Counted from the stretch's first letter, positions 1 through 7,023 are shown. The stretch is 13,923 nt of DNA from Methanoculleus sp. UBA77 (GCA_002499455.1 DALN01000161.1:16458-30380), one strand, 5' to 3'. The notes: a model not told the origin generated them from the sequence alone. Translations and numbers: made by a program.

Positions 1-2
1 AG

Positions 3-62
3 CCGTCAGGTGCGAAAGACGACGGTTCATGGAACTGGAGTTCGAGCACCGCCAGATGCGAG
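3..62. repeat. Two copies of a short palindromic dispersed repeat
   Basis: A partial copy at 3-15 reads CCGTCAGGTGCGA and is identical to 9548-9560 at the far end of the window. A second, degenerate copy at 44-62 (GAGCACC, GCCAGA, TGCGAG) matches 9543-9561 at 17 of 19 positions. The core GCACC-GTCA-GGTGC is self-complementary, so each full copy could form a small stem-loop. The first copy may begin before the window. Function is unknown. Two copies 30 bp apart in non-coding DNA and a third inside a gene suggest a small dispersed element rather than chance. Confidence 0.6.
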
Positions 63-80
63 GGGAGTTACAAATCCTAT

Positions 81-156
81 CGGACTTCGCGCTCTTCGCG
101 GCTTCGCGTGAGATAATCGTCTGGAGAGTGACACGGCCTCACGCGAAGCCGCGAAG
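81..156. repeat. GC-rich inverted repeat, copy 1
   Basis: The 19-nt arm at 94-112 (CTTCGCGG...CGCGTGAG) is the exact reverse complement of 138-156, with a 25-nt spacer. The left arm is preceded by CGGACTTCGCG at 81-91. The same module, CGGACTTCGCG plus TTCGCGGCTTCGCGTG, recurs at 10340-10370 as part of a second inverted repeat, but there the CGGACTTCGCG end faces inward instead of outward. The repeat lies 72 bp past the stop of the UPF0179 gene, so it would be in the 3' part of that transcript if it reads through. It could fold as a strong hairpin, so an intergenic mobile or processing element is possible. No protein is encoded. Confidence 0.8.
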
Positions 157-227
157 GGGGCTATCAATACCCGTGCCGGCCTCGCGTGAGACCGCCGTGC
201 AGGGAAACGGCTCTATGTGTACCGGCC

Positions 228-680
228 TCAGACCGGCCGCAGTTCCACCAGTTTCAGCGGCCGGCCCCGCTCGCAGACGTCGGGAGCGTTGCCGAGGACC
301 TCCCCGACGACGTACTTCCCTCCCTCGATGATGCCGTCGGGGCGGCAGAGGCGGTAACTCCGGCAGCCTGTCCGGGGGCACGAGAACTCGTAACTGACCC
401 TTGAGTTCGCGATCGCCATGTCGGCGCTGATCAGCGCGACGATGGGGGCCTCCATCACGTCGATCGCGGCCACCGCCTCGTGATGGATCGGGCAGTCGTG
501 CCGGGTATTCGAGCGGATCGCGACGATCCGGTATTTCTTGCCCTGCTGCAGGTTGTGGCAGACCTTGCGCACCTTGCAGTTCTCGCACTCCGCGCAGGTG
601 ATGCCCTCGTAGACAAACTCAAGCCCCTCCCGCGCGATCGTCGCCCCGATCAGCGTCACCTTCGTCTTCTCTTTCGCCAT
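228..680 (-). CDS. UPF0179 family Cys-rich protein
   Basis: The 150-residue protein matches UPF0179, an archaeal family of unknown function. It has nine cysteines: C29, C32, C35 and C41 form a CxxCxxCx5C cluster, C63 is followed by a HH pair at 66-67, C101, C106 and C112 form a second cluster, and C136 stands alone. The spacing suggests zinc or Fe-S binding, but this is inference. There is no signal peptide or membrane segment, so it is probably cytosolic. The ATG at 680 has a GGAG motif (minus strand, 693-690) nine bases upstream, inside the end of egsA. The gap to the egsA stop is 6 bp, so the two are almost certainly cotranscribed. The tie to lipid synthesis is only positional. The family match is firm; the biochemical role is unknown. 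Confidence 0.9.
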   Translation of the reverse strand: MAKEKTKVTLIGATIAREGLEFVYEGITCAECENCKVRKVCHNLQQGKKYRIVAIRSNTRHDCPIHHEAVAAIDVMEAPIVALISADMAIANSRVSYEFSCPRTGCRSYRLCRPDGIIEGGKYVVGEVLGNAPDVCERGRPLKLVELRPV

Positions 681-686
681 TTCGTC

Positions 687-1766
687 TCACTCCCGGTAGA
701 GCATCTTCACGAGATCCCGTGCCGACTCCCTCGTCAATCCCATATCGAGGATCGTGAACCGCTCCGGCCTGATTGTCCGGGCGGCGAGCAGCGCCTCCAC
801 AGCCGTCTCGTCGTCGACGCCGATCTCGGCAGGGGTGGTCGGGGCCCCGACCTTCTTCAACGAGCTCCGGATCCCCTGCCAGTCGCCGCCGTGCAGGTAC
901 ATCGTGATGATCGCCCCTATCCCGCACTTCTCGCCGTGCAGGCCCTTCCCGGGGCTGAGCCGGTCCAGCGCGTGGGAGAACTTGTGCTCGCCGCCGCTTC
1001 CCGGCCGGGACGACCCCGCGATGCTCATCGCGACGCCCGAGGAGACCAGGGCTTTCGTCACGATCCAGGCGCTCTCCTCGGAGTGCGGTTTAATGAGGTC
1101 GGCATTCTTAAAGAGGATCTCGGCGGTCATCCGCGAGAGCGTCAGCGCATACTCCGAGAGCGGTTCCCCCCTGAGGCGGTTGGAGAGTTCCCAGTCGAGG
1201 ATTGCGGTGTAGTTTGCCATGATATCCGCACACCCGGACGCGAGCAGGCGGTGGGGCGCCGATGCGATGACGGCGGTATCGGCGACGACGGCGACCGGCG
1301 GCTCCGCCGCGAGCGAGACGTTCCCCTCGGGGGTCGGGACCGAGGCCCGCGACGAGGCGATGCCGTCGTGCGATGCGGCGGTCGGGACGCTGATGAAGTG
1401 GCGGTCGGTGTTGTAGGAGGCGATCTTGGCCGTATCGATGACCCGGCCGCCGCCGACGCCGATGACAAACCCGGCCTCTGCCGCAGCGGCTTCGGCCTTC
1501 CGGATCGATTCAAGCGGGTCGCCGCCGGCGGCAAACGTCGCAACGTCGTACGAGCCGGCAAGAAGGGCCTCGACCCGCTTCCCGGCAATATCCCGTGTCG
1601 TATCCCCGGTGATGATGAGCACAGAGTCGCCGAGAGCCAGATCTTCGCAGACTGCAGGGAGCTGCTCGATGACGTCGTGACCGATGACGACGTCCCGGGG
1701 GAGCTGCATCCACTTCGATTTGTCGAAGACCTTGGTTCTGAGTAGGTTTATGCCGTCTGCGCTCAT
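687..1766 (-). CDS. egsA: sn-Glycerol-1-phosphate dehydrogenase (NAD(P)+)
   Basis: This 359-residue cytosolic enzyme reduces dihydroxyacetone phosphate to sn-glycerol-1-phosphate, the backbone of archaeal ether lipids. It belongs to the iron-containing/glycerol dehydrogenase superfamily (EgsA/AraM). Visible features are the nucleotide-binding GVGGGRVIDTAK at 103-114, TAASHDG at 129-135, SGCADIMANY at 177-186 with the probable metal ligand D181, the His-rich GSGGEHKFSHALD at 256-268 (H261, H265), and GLHGEKCGIG at 275-284 with H277. By alignment to glycerol dehydrogenase, D181, H265 and H277 are the likely zinc ligands. Length is close to the family norm, with about 20 extra N-terminal residues before WMQLPRD. 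It is the first gene of an operon with UPF0179 and starts 11 bp from the divergent DUF63 gene. No strong SD precedes the ATG, so the transcript may be leaderless or nearly so. Confidence 0.96.
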   Translation of the reverse strand: MSADGINLLRTKVFDKSKWMQLPRDVVIGHDVIEQLPAVCEDLALGDSVLIITGDTTRDIAGKRVEALLAGSYDVATFAAGGDPLESIRKAEAAAAEAGFVIGVGGGRVIDTAKIASYNTDRHFISVPTAASHDGIASSRASVPTPEGNVSLAAEPPVAVVADTAVIASAPHRLLASGCADIMANYTAILDWELSNRLRGEPLSEYALTLSRMTAEILFKNADLIKPHSEESAWIVTKALVSSGVAMSIAGSSRPGSGGEHKFSHALDRLSPGKGLHGEKCGIGAIITMYLHGGDWQGIRSSLKKVGAPTTPAEIGVDDETAVEALLAARTIRPERFTILDMGLTRESARDLVKMLYRE

Positions 1767-1811
1767 TCAGATCAGTAATGATTAGGGAGTTCCTCTACAA
1801 ATACTACATCG
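1744..1811. promoter_or_regulatory. Compact divergent promoter region, egsA / DUF63
   Basis: Only 1767-1777 separates the two start codons, so core promoter elements for each gene must lie inside the coding sequence of the other. On the plus strand, GGTTTATG at 1745-1752 lies 26-33 bases before the DUF63 ATG. On the minus strand, the AT-rich stretch GTAGTATTTGTA (complement of 1797-1808) lies about 30-42 bases before the egsA ATG. Both spacings suit an archaeal TATA box with a very short leader. Neither box is a strong consensus match, so the exact elements are tentative. Confidence 0.4.
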
Positions 1812-2623
1812 ATCCCATCCGTTACGGTGAGGCGTATACGCTTGTCGATACGCTGACCTATGCCCTGATCCTCATCGTTGCGGTCTATCTCGTCTATCGG
1901 GGGCTCCGGCGGTATGCGATAGCCGTCGACGACGAACTCGTCCTTGCGACCATCCCGTTCGTCGTCCTCGGAGGTCTCCTCCGGGTCGTTGAGGATACGG
2001 GGATGATCACCTCCGACCTCCGGTTTCTCCTGATCACGCCCCTGATCTTCTTTACGATCTTTGCGGTTGCGGTGGTCGCCCTCTTTGCCGGGAAACTTGC
2101 CGAGAACGCGGGGCTGGTCGCCCGCTACAGCCGGGTCTACGGGGGAGCGGGCATCGTCGCCTGCCTTATTGCCACCGCGGCGCTCGTCTGGTTCGGCCTC
2201 ACCGTGACGACGATCGCACTCGATGTCCTCTTCAGCATCCTCGCACTCGCCGGGGTTACGTCGCTCGCCTTCTGGGCGTTCCTGGTCTACGTCTTGAAGT
2301 GGGACTACGCCTCGCACATCCTCTACAAACTCCTGATCTTCGGGCATATGCTCGACGCCAGTGCGACGAGTTACGGCATCGACATCCACCCCGTCCACTA
2401 CGTGGAGCAGCACGTCGTGGGTTCGGCCCTGATCGACGCGACCGGCACCGCGTTCTCGATGTTCCTCTTGAAGATTGCGGTCCTCCTCCCCGCGATATAC
2501 ATCCTTGAGATGTACCGGCGCGAGGGGAGTTCCGGGCTCTGGCACCTCATCCTCCTCGCCATGATCGTCGTCGGGATGGCGCCGGGGATACGCGACCTGG
2601 TGCGGATGGTGCTCCATGTCTGA
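1778..2623 (+). CDS. DUF63 family membrane protein
   Basis: This 281-residue integral membrane protein matches DUF63, a mainly archaeal family of unknown function. About seven or eight hydrophobic helices are visible, at roughly 24-41, 55-68, 82-104, 122-143, 146-172, 225-244 and 254-271. Conserved polar motifs sit at or near helices: LLRVVEDTG at 67-75, GHMLDASAT at 189-197, HYVEQHV at 207-213 and APGIRD at 268-273. Intramembrane His, Asp and Glu residues hint at metal binding or catalysis, but no activity is known to me. The chosen ATG is directly followed by the amphipathic N-terminus FLYKYYIDPIRYGE. No SD is visible before it. The gene overlaps the next one by 8 bp, so translation of the two is probably coupled. 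Confidence 0.9.
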   Translation: MIREFLYKYYIDPIRYGEAYTLVDTLTYALILIVAVYLVYRGLRRYAIAVDDELVLATIPFVVLGGLLRVVEDTGMITSDLRFLLITPLIFFTIFAVAVVALFAGKLAENAGLVARYSRVYGGAGIVACLIATAALVWFGLTVTTIALDVLFSILALAGVTSLAFWAFLVYVLKWDYASHILYKLLIFGHMLDASATSYGIDIHPVHYVEQHVVGSALIDATGTAFSMFLLKIAVLLPAIYILEMYRREGSSGLWHLILLAMIVVGMAPGIRDLVRMVLHV

Positions 2624-3182
2624 GGGCTCCCTTCTCGGGGCGGTGGTCATCGCGGCCCTCGTCTTTGCCGTCTCGGTCGGCGTCGGCATCGCTGCCGTGG
2701 CCGGGAACCCCTCGATCGGGGAGGAGATGATGACCCTCTTCAGCGAGGAGGTCGTGGCCGGGCTCCTCTCCGACTCGCCGGCGGTCCTTGCGGGAAAACT
2801 CTTCCTGAATAACCTCGGCGTCTGCCTCCTCCTCTTCCTCGGGGGGGCCTCTCTCGGCGTGGTGACGGGGCTCATCCTCACGGTCAACGGGCTCCTGATC
2901 GGCATGGTGACGGAGGTCGTCCGTCAGGAGCAGGGCCTCCTCTATGTCGCGGCGGCGCTCCTCCCGCACGGGATCTTCGAGGTCCCCGCCTTCCTCGTCG
3001 CGGGCGGCCTCGGCCTCCTCCTCGGCCGGGAGCTCATCGCCGAATGGTACGGGAGAGGCGATGCCGCCGCCCGTGCGATGCCTCTCGCCGGCCTCTTTCT
3101 CCGTATCGTCGTCCCGCTCCTCGTGGCTGCGGCGGCCGTGGAGGCATTTATTACGCCGGCAATCCTAAGTATGATGGCTTAG
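2616..3182 (+). CDS. SpoIIM/DUF95 family membrane protein
   Basis: The 188-residue protein matches the stage II sporulation protein M (SpoIIM, DUF95) family, which is widespread in archaea that do not sporulate. Evidence is the FLNNLGVCLLLFLGG segment at about 63-77, the second half GLILTVNGLLIGMV at 85-98, and LLPHGIFEVPAFLVAGG at 115-131, the family's NN...NG...LPHG..E pattern. About five hydrophobic helices are present, beginning with 6-29. The family's role in archaea is not established; envelope or membrane remodelling is a guess from the bacterial member. Its start codon lies inside the last codons of the DUF63 gene (8-bp overlap), and proS follows after 33 bp, so the three genes probably form one transcription unit. 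Confidence 0.9.
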   Translation: MSEGSLLGAVVIAALVFAVSVGVGIAAVAGNPSIGEEMMTLFSEEVVAGLLSDSPAVLAGKLFLNNLGVCLLLFLGGASLGVVTGLILTVNGLLIGMVTEVVRQEQGLLYVAAALLPHGIFEVPAFLVAGGLGLLLGRELIAEWYGRGDAAARAMPLAGLFLRIVVPLLVAAAAVEAFITPAILSMMA

Positions 3183-3215
3183 GGCTACAGTCACAATTTT
3201 TGAGGTACGAGACGG

Positions 3216-4649
3216 ATGGAAGACGATACAGGCGCACTCCCCCGGAAAGAGAGCTTTTCCGAGTGGTATAACGAGATACTCTGGCGAGCCGAGATCATGG
3301 ACGTCCGCTACCCGGTCAAGGGGCTCTACGTCTGGTATCCCCACGGGTTCGGCATCCGGAAGCGTGCATACGGGATACTCCGGGACCTTATGGACCGCGA
3401 CCATGCCGAGACGATGTTCCCTCTCCTGATCCCGAAGACCGAGTTCATGAAGGAGGCCGAGCACATCAAGGGCTTCGAGGACGAGGTCTACTGGGTCACC
3501 CACGGGGGGACGAGCGAACTCGACGTCCCGCTCGCTCTCCGGCCCACGAGCGAGACCGCCATCTACCCGATGTACTCGCTCTGGATCCGGTCCCACACGG
3601 ACCTGCCTCTGAAACTCTACCAGATCGTCAATACGTTCCGCTACGAGACGAAGCACACCCGCCCGCTCATCCGTCTCCGCGAGATAACGTCGTTTAAGGA
3701 GGCGCATACCGTTCACGCGACGTGGGAGGAGGCGGCGGAGCAGGTCGAGGTCGCGCTCGAGCTCTACAAGGAGTTCTACGACAGCCTCCGGGTGCCGGTG
3801 ATCATATCCCGCCGGCCGAGCTGGGACAAGTTCCCCGGCGCCGACTACACCATCGCGGTCGATACCATCATGCCCGACGGAAAGACGCTCCAGATCGGGA
3901 CGGCGCATATGCTCGGCGACCACTTCTCCCGCACCTACGACATCACCTACGAGGACGCGAACGGGGAGCGGCAGTACGCCTGCCAGACCTGCTACGGTAT
4001 CTCCGAGCGGTCGATCGCGGCTACGATCAGCGTCCACGGCGACGACAAAGGGCTCGTCCTGCCGCCGGAGGTTGCGCCGATCGAGATCGTCATCGTCCCG
4101 ATCATCGTCGGGAAGCGGCGCGACGAGGTGCTCGCGGCGGCCGCGGAACTCGAGAAAGACCTCCGCGGCGCCGGCTTCGCCGTGAAACTGGACGACCGGG
4201 ATATGCGGCCGGGCGCGAAGTACTACCACTGGGAGATGCGCGGCGTCCCGCTCCGGGTCGAGATCGGGCCCCGGGACATCGACGCGAACACGGTCGTCGC
4301 CGTCACGCGGACGGGCAAAAAGACCACGCTGGACCGGCGCGGCGTCGTCGAGGGGGTCAACTCCGTCCTTGCAGAGTTCGGCCGGGAGCTCTGGCAGGCG
4401 GCGCGGCGGGCGATGGCCGATAAGATCGCCGTGACCGAGACGCTCGAGGCGACCGCCGAGGCCGTGAAGAAGGGGGTCGCGGTCGTACACTGGTGCGGAT
4501 CGCAGGAGTGTGCAGAAAAGATCGAGGCGGCGGTGGATGCGAGCATCCTTGGATCCGAGATCCGCTCGGACCTGATCACCGTCTCGGACGGCCCGTGTAT
4601 CGCCTGTGGCGGGAAGGGCACGTCGGCTCTTGTTGCCCGGACCTACTGA
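3216..4649 (+). CDS. proS: Prolyl-tRNA synthetase, archaeal/eukaryotic type
   Basis: This 477-residue cytosolic class II synthetase charges tRNA-Pro with proline. The short archaeal architecture is clear: the catalytic core has LALRPTSETAIYPMYSLWI at 106-124, motif 2 with NTFRYETK at 139-146, REITSFKEAHT at 155-165, and motif 3 GISERSIAATI at 261-271. The anticodon-binding domain follows at about 288-390. The C-terminal zinc domain has C427, C432, C461 and C464, and the protein ends in the typical ARTY with a terminal Tyr. There is no editing insertion of the bacterial kind. A GAGGT motif at 3202-3206, nine bases before the ATG, fixes the start. It is 33 bp from the SpoIIM gene. A TTTATTA stretch near 3147-3153 could provide an extra promoter. 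The gene ends 1 bp from a convergent neighbour. Confidence 0.97.
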   Translation: MEDDTGALPRKESFSEWYNEILWRAEIMDVRYPVKGLYVWYPHGFGIRKRAYGILRDLMDRDHAETMFPLLIPKTEFMKEAEHIKGFEDEVYWVTHGGTSELDVPLALRPTSETAIYPMYSLWIRSHTDLPLKLYQIVNTFRYETKHTRPLIRLREITSFKEAHTVHATWEEAAEQVEVALELYKEFYDSLRVPVIISRRPSWDKFPGADYTIAVDTIMPDGKTLQIGTAHMLGDHFSRTYDITYEDANGERQYACQTCYGISERSIAATISVHGDDKGLVLPPEVAPIEIVIVPIIVGKRRDEVLAAAAELEKDLRGAGFAVKLDDRDMRPGAKYYHWEMRGVPLRVEIGPRDIDANTVVAVTRTGKKTTLDRRGVVEGVNSVLAEFGRELWQAARRAMADKIAVTETLEATAEAVKKGVAVVHWCGSQECAEKIEAAVDASILGSEIRSDLITVSDGPCIACGGKGTSALVARTY

Positions 4650-4650
4650 T

Positions 4651-5106
4651 TCAGCAGGACGGGCAGATATACGTTTTCGGGTGCTCGGGGGACGATATGT
4701 CCCCGGAGATCACCGCTTTTCCGCCGGAGATGAATATCCGGCCGCATGTTGCGCACCGTTTGGGGACCAGCCGCTCCCAGCGGCTCATCGGAACTTCCAG
4801 AGAAAATTGCATCTTCTCCGCGTCGGCGGGGTTGCACTCGGCGAGCTCCTCGTACCGGGAAAGGACCTGCATGACCTGAAACGGATTTGCTCCTCTGTTG
4901 CAGAACTGCCTGAAGACGAAGAGCTGGAAGATCATCCATCCCAGGTCGGAGCGTTCGAGGGTCTCCTCATATTCGCTGCACGTCCCGTCGTCTTCATCGA
5001 GGGAATACCCACAGAGGGGGCAGCGCCCGCCCACGAGTTCGTCCAGGAAGACCTCTTCATGGCAGCTCGGACAGGTGGTGTGGGGGGTATGCATTCTGGA
5101 AGTCAT
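4651..5106 (-). CDS. Small protein with two zinc ribbons
   Basis: I do not recognise a named family. The 151-residue protein has two four-cysteine knuckle pairs: C12/C15 with C29/C32 (TCPSC ... RCPLCGY), and C118/C121 with C148/C151 (RCATCGR ... YICPSC). Each is a standard rubredoxin-like zinc ribbon, and the last residue of the protein is the final cysteine ligand. The middle, about 50-110, is helical with a hydrophobic stretch near 56-68 (LGWMIFQLFVFRQF) and further cysteines at 43, 69 and 91. Start choice is ATG at 5106 (MTSRMHT), with GAGG at 11 bases upstream; ATG at 5094 is possible and keeps all eight ligands. The frame stays open far upstream, but that part is antisense to the DUF362 gene and unlikely to be translated. 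A nucleic-acid or protein adaptor role is a guess. Confidence 0.8.
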   Translation of the reverse strand: MTSRMHTPHTTCPSCHEEVFLDELVGGRCPLCGYSLDEDDGTCSEYEETLERSDLGWMIFQLFVFRQFCNRGANPFQVMQVLSRYEELAECNPADAEKMQFSLEVPMSRWERLVPKRCATCGRIFISGGKAVISGDISSPEHPKTYICPSC

Positions 5107-5481
5107 GGTTGTACTGGCCTCATAACCTTCTACCCTTCGGAGACGCGTGGCCCATGCCGGATGGCCTCCGAAAGCGTTCCACGCCGAAGGCGCGGTCTCT
5201 ACGATGTCCTGAGGTTTTACTACGTATTGCGTTCGTGGTGCTCTTATACGTGTCGAATGAGGCGCCCGGATCGCGTTGCCCTGCAGCCTCCTTGCCTCGG
5301 AATGTCCGGGGCGGTCCGCGCGCCGGTGCCGGCGTGCGGGGGCCTTTCGTGTCGGGGCTTCCGGCCCCCCTCCCCTGCTCCTGCCGGACTGCAGCCGGCG
5401 AGAATCTCTCTTCTCCGCCGCATCGGGGCGTCGTCCGGGCAGGGCGGCAGGTTTTTTATGTTGGGCAGGCACTCTGCGCGT
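5107..5481. other. Divergent intergenic region, zinc-ribbon gene / DUF362
   Basis: This 375-bp stretch holds no gene I can support, although frames stay open because of high GC. It must contain both divergent promoters. A minus-strand GTATAAGA (complement of 5242-5249) and a GTTATGAG near 5118-5125 are weak TATA candidates for the zinc-ribbon gene. A perfect 14-bp palindrome CGCCGGTGCCGGCG lies at 5321-5334, and GCCGG-ACTGCAG-CCGGC is a short stem-loop near 5383-5399. No tRNA, small-RNA hallmark or repeat shared with the rest of the window was found. Confidence 0.5.
5452..5460 (+). promoter_or_regulatory. TATA box for the DUF362 gene
   Basis: TTTTTTATG at 5452-5460 is the only T/A-rich run in a very GC-rich stretch. 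Its centre is about 26 bases before the ATG at 5482, the spacing expected between an archaeal TATA box and the transcription start. The transcript would thus be leaderless or have a leader of only a few bases, in agreement with the lack of an SD motif before that ATG. This is also the argument against the in-frame ATG at 5458, which would lie inside the box. Confidence 0.65.
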
Positions 5482-6459
5482 ATGGCATCTCCAGCGGCAT
5501 CGGAAGTCTATATCATCGACGCATCGGATCGCGATCACGCCGTCAGAACGCTCTGGAGCGAGGCTGGCCCGGCCTCCCTCGACGGAAAGAGCGTCGTGGT
5601 CAAGGCGAACTTCAACAGCGACGACCCCTTCCCGGCGACGACCCACCCCGCTATGCTGGAGGCGCTCCTCGGCCGGGTTCGTGATGCCGGCGCCCGGTCG
5701 ATCGTGCTCGGGGAGCGGAGCGGTATGGGGAAGACGCGCATGGTGCTGGAAAACCGGGGGGCTGCCGGGGTCGCGGCCCGGGCCGGGGCGGAGGTGGCGG
5801 TGCTCGACGAGTTCGGCCCCGACGGGTGGGAGGCGATCCCGCCCGACGGTCTCTCCTGGGAGCGGGGGTTCCTGGTCGCCCGCCCGTTCAGGGAGGCGGA
5901 GGCGGTCATCCAGACCTGCTGCCTGAAGACCCACCGGTTCGGCGGGCATGTCTCCCTCTCCCTGAAGAATATGGTCGGGGCCGTGGCGGCGAGGGACCCG
6001 CAGGACGGCTACAACTACATGGCGGAGCTGCACTCCTCGCCGCACCAGCGGAGGATGATCGCCGAGCTCAACCGGTCCATCCCCTGTGACCTCGCCGTCA
6101 TGGACGCGACGGAGGGGTTCTCGAAGGGCGGTCCCGAGCAGGGCACCCGGATTGCCCCGAACGTCATCCTCGCGAGCACCGACCGGGTCGCCCTCGACGC
6201 TGCCGGGATCGCTCTCCTGCGGCTCTACGGCTCGACGCCGGAGGTGATGCGGGGCCGGATCTTTGAGATGGACCAGATCGCCCGGGCCGCCGAACTCGGC
6301 ATCGGCGTTAAGTCGGCGACGGATCTCAGGCTGGTCGCGCTCGACTCCGAAAGCAAAGACCTCGTCCTCGATATGCGGCGGATTCTCGACGGAACTGCGG
6401 AGGGCTTCAGAAGAAGAGATGCTCTAGCAGGACCCGGAGGCCGATCCCGATCAGGATGA
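5482..6459 (+). CDS. DUF362 family protein
   Basis: This 325-residue protein matches DUF362, a family of poorly known proteins often found with or fused to ferredoxin domains; no ferredoxin CxxCxxCxxxC cluster is present here. Family motifs are VKANFNSDDPFPATTHP at 40-56, LGERSGMG at 76-83, CCLKTHRFGGHVSLSLKNMVG around 146-166, and the DATEGFSKGGPEQGT segment at 208-222. It has no signal peptide and is probably cytosolic. The start is the ATG at 5482, chosen because of the TATA box just upstream; the frame is open as far back as 4606 but runs antisense to the zinc-ribbon gene and over the 3' end of proS. The C-terminus, after about residue 308, looks non-conserved (Arg/Gly-rich) and its last 53 bp overlap the end of mntP on the other strand. 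Function is unknown. Confidence 0.88.
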   Translation: MASPAASEVYIIDASDRDHAVRTLWSEAGPASLDGKSVVVKANFNSDDPFPATTHPAMLEALLGRVRDAGARSIVLGERSGMGKTRMVLENRGAAGVAARAGAEVAVLDEFGPDGWEAIPPDGLSWERGFLVARPFREAEAVIQTCCLKTHRFGGHVSLSLKNMVGAVAARDPQDGYNYMAELHSSPHQRRMIAELNRSIPCDLAVMDATEGFSKGGPEQGTRIAPNVILASTDRVALDAAGIALLRLYGSTPEVMRGRIFEMDQIARAAELGIGVKSATDLRLVALDSESKDLVLDMRRILDGTAEGFRRRDALAGPGGRSRSG

Positions 6460-6967
6460 CGCCGCCGAGGATTCCTGCCTTCTCTCCGAGAATATGGCCG
6501 AACGAACTCCCGATGAAGACGCCGGCGGCCGAGAAGGCAAACGTCACGGCGCCGATCGTGAGTACCGGGAGGAGGATCGGGGTATCCAGCACGGCGAAGG
6601 TGATGCCGACGGCAAGCGCGTCGATGCTGGTCGCGACGGCAAGCAGGAGGAGCATCGCAACCCCTCCGTCCGAAAACTGCACGCTCTCGCCCTCTCCCCG
6701 CACCGCCTCGAGGATCATCTTCCCGCCGATCAGGGCAAGGAGGATGAAGGCGATCCAGGGAGCGTAGGCCGCGGTGAACGAGGCGAGGCTCACCCCGCCG
6801 AGCCAGCCGAGCACCGGCATCCCGGCCTGGAACCCGCCGAAGAGCGCGCCGATGATGAGAGCCCACCGCCCCCGCCCCTCCCGCAGGGCGGCACCTCCGC
6901 TGATCGAGACGGCAAATGCGTCCATCGCAAGCCCGACGGCGAGGAGGAGAGTTGTCGTGAACTCCAT
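6407..6967 (-). CDS. mntP: Manganese efflux pump MntP
   Basis: This 186-residue inner-membrane protein exports Mn2+ and protects the cell from manganese excess. Length equals that of bacterial MntP (about 188). Six hydrophobic helices form two similar halves, each opening with a conserved acidic motif: AVGLAMDAFAVSIS at 10-23 with D16, and AVATSIDALAVGI at 110-122 with D116. Both Asp residues are the ones known to matter for transport in this family. The start ATG at 6967 lacks a strong SD. The gene is divergent from the putrescine fusion gene, with an 18-bp near-palindrome 25-42 bases before its start that could be an operator. I see no clear yybP-ykoY manganese riboswitch in the short upstream gap. 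Its 3' end overlaps the convergent DUF362 gene by 53 bp. Confidence 0.95.
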   Translation of the reverse strand: MEFTTTLLLAVGLAMDAFAVSISGGAALREGRGRWALIIGALFGGFQAGMPVLGWLGGVSLASFTAAYAPWIAFILLALIGGKMILEAVRGEGESVQFSDGGVAMLLLLAVATSIDALAVGITFAVLDTPILLPVLTIGAVTFAFSAAGVFIGSSFGHILGEKAGILGGVILIGIGLRVLLEHLFF

Positions 6968-6991
6968 TGCTCATGGATATTGGAGACGGCG

Positions 6992-7009
6992 CGGGATAAC
7001 GGTATCCCG
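6992..7009. promoter_or_regulatory. 18-bp near-palindrome between mntP and the aguB-aguA fusion
   Basis: CGGGATAACGGTATCCCG equals its own reverse complement at 16 of 18 positions, the exceptions being the symmetric pair 6999 and 7002. It lies 25-42 bases before the mntP ATG, over the expected core promoter, and just upstream of the TATA-like box of the divergent fusion gene. Such a site suits a dimeric repressor, for example a metal-responsive regulator of mntP, but the sequence does not match an operator that I can name. Regulation is inference. Confidence 0.45.
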
Positions 7010-7015
7010 GGGGTT

Positions 7016-7023
7016 GATATAAG
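7016..7023 (+). promoter_or_regulatory. TATA box for the aguB-aguA fusion
   Basis: GATATAAG at 7016-7023 is a fair archaeal TATA match. A start of transcription about 25 bases downstream would fall near 7043-7046, giving a leader of about 10 nt that just includes the GGAG motif at 7047-7050 used as SD for the start at 7056. Confidence 0.55.

Noticed and set aside
3165..4490. 441-codon minus-strand open frame opposite proS
   Set aside because: Antisense shadow of a conserved synthetase; no motif.
5321..5399. Short GC-rich palindromes (CGCCGGTGCCGGCG and a GCCGG stem) as a possible small RNA or operator
   Set aside because: In such GC-rich non-coding DNA short palindromes are expected by chance, and nothing links them to a promoter.
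4606..5481. Long in-frame N-terminal extension of the DUF362 protein, which would make it 617 residues
   Set aside because: It overlaps the 3' end of proS and lies antisense to the zinc-ribbon gene, has low-complexity Arg/Pro/Gly composition, and a TATA box sits just before the ATG at 5482.
5107..6045. N-terminal extension of the zinc-ribbon protein (open frame to 6045 on the minus strand)
   Set aside because: It is antisense to conserved DUF362 coding sequence and has the Arg/Pro/His-rich composition of a shadow frame in GC-rich DNA.
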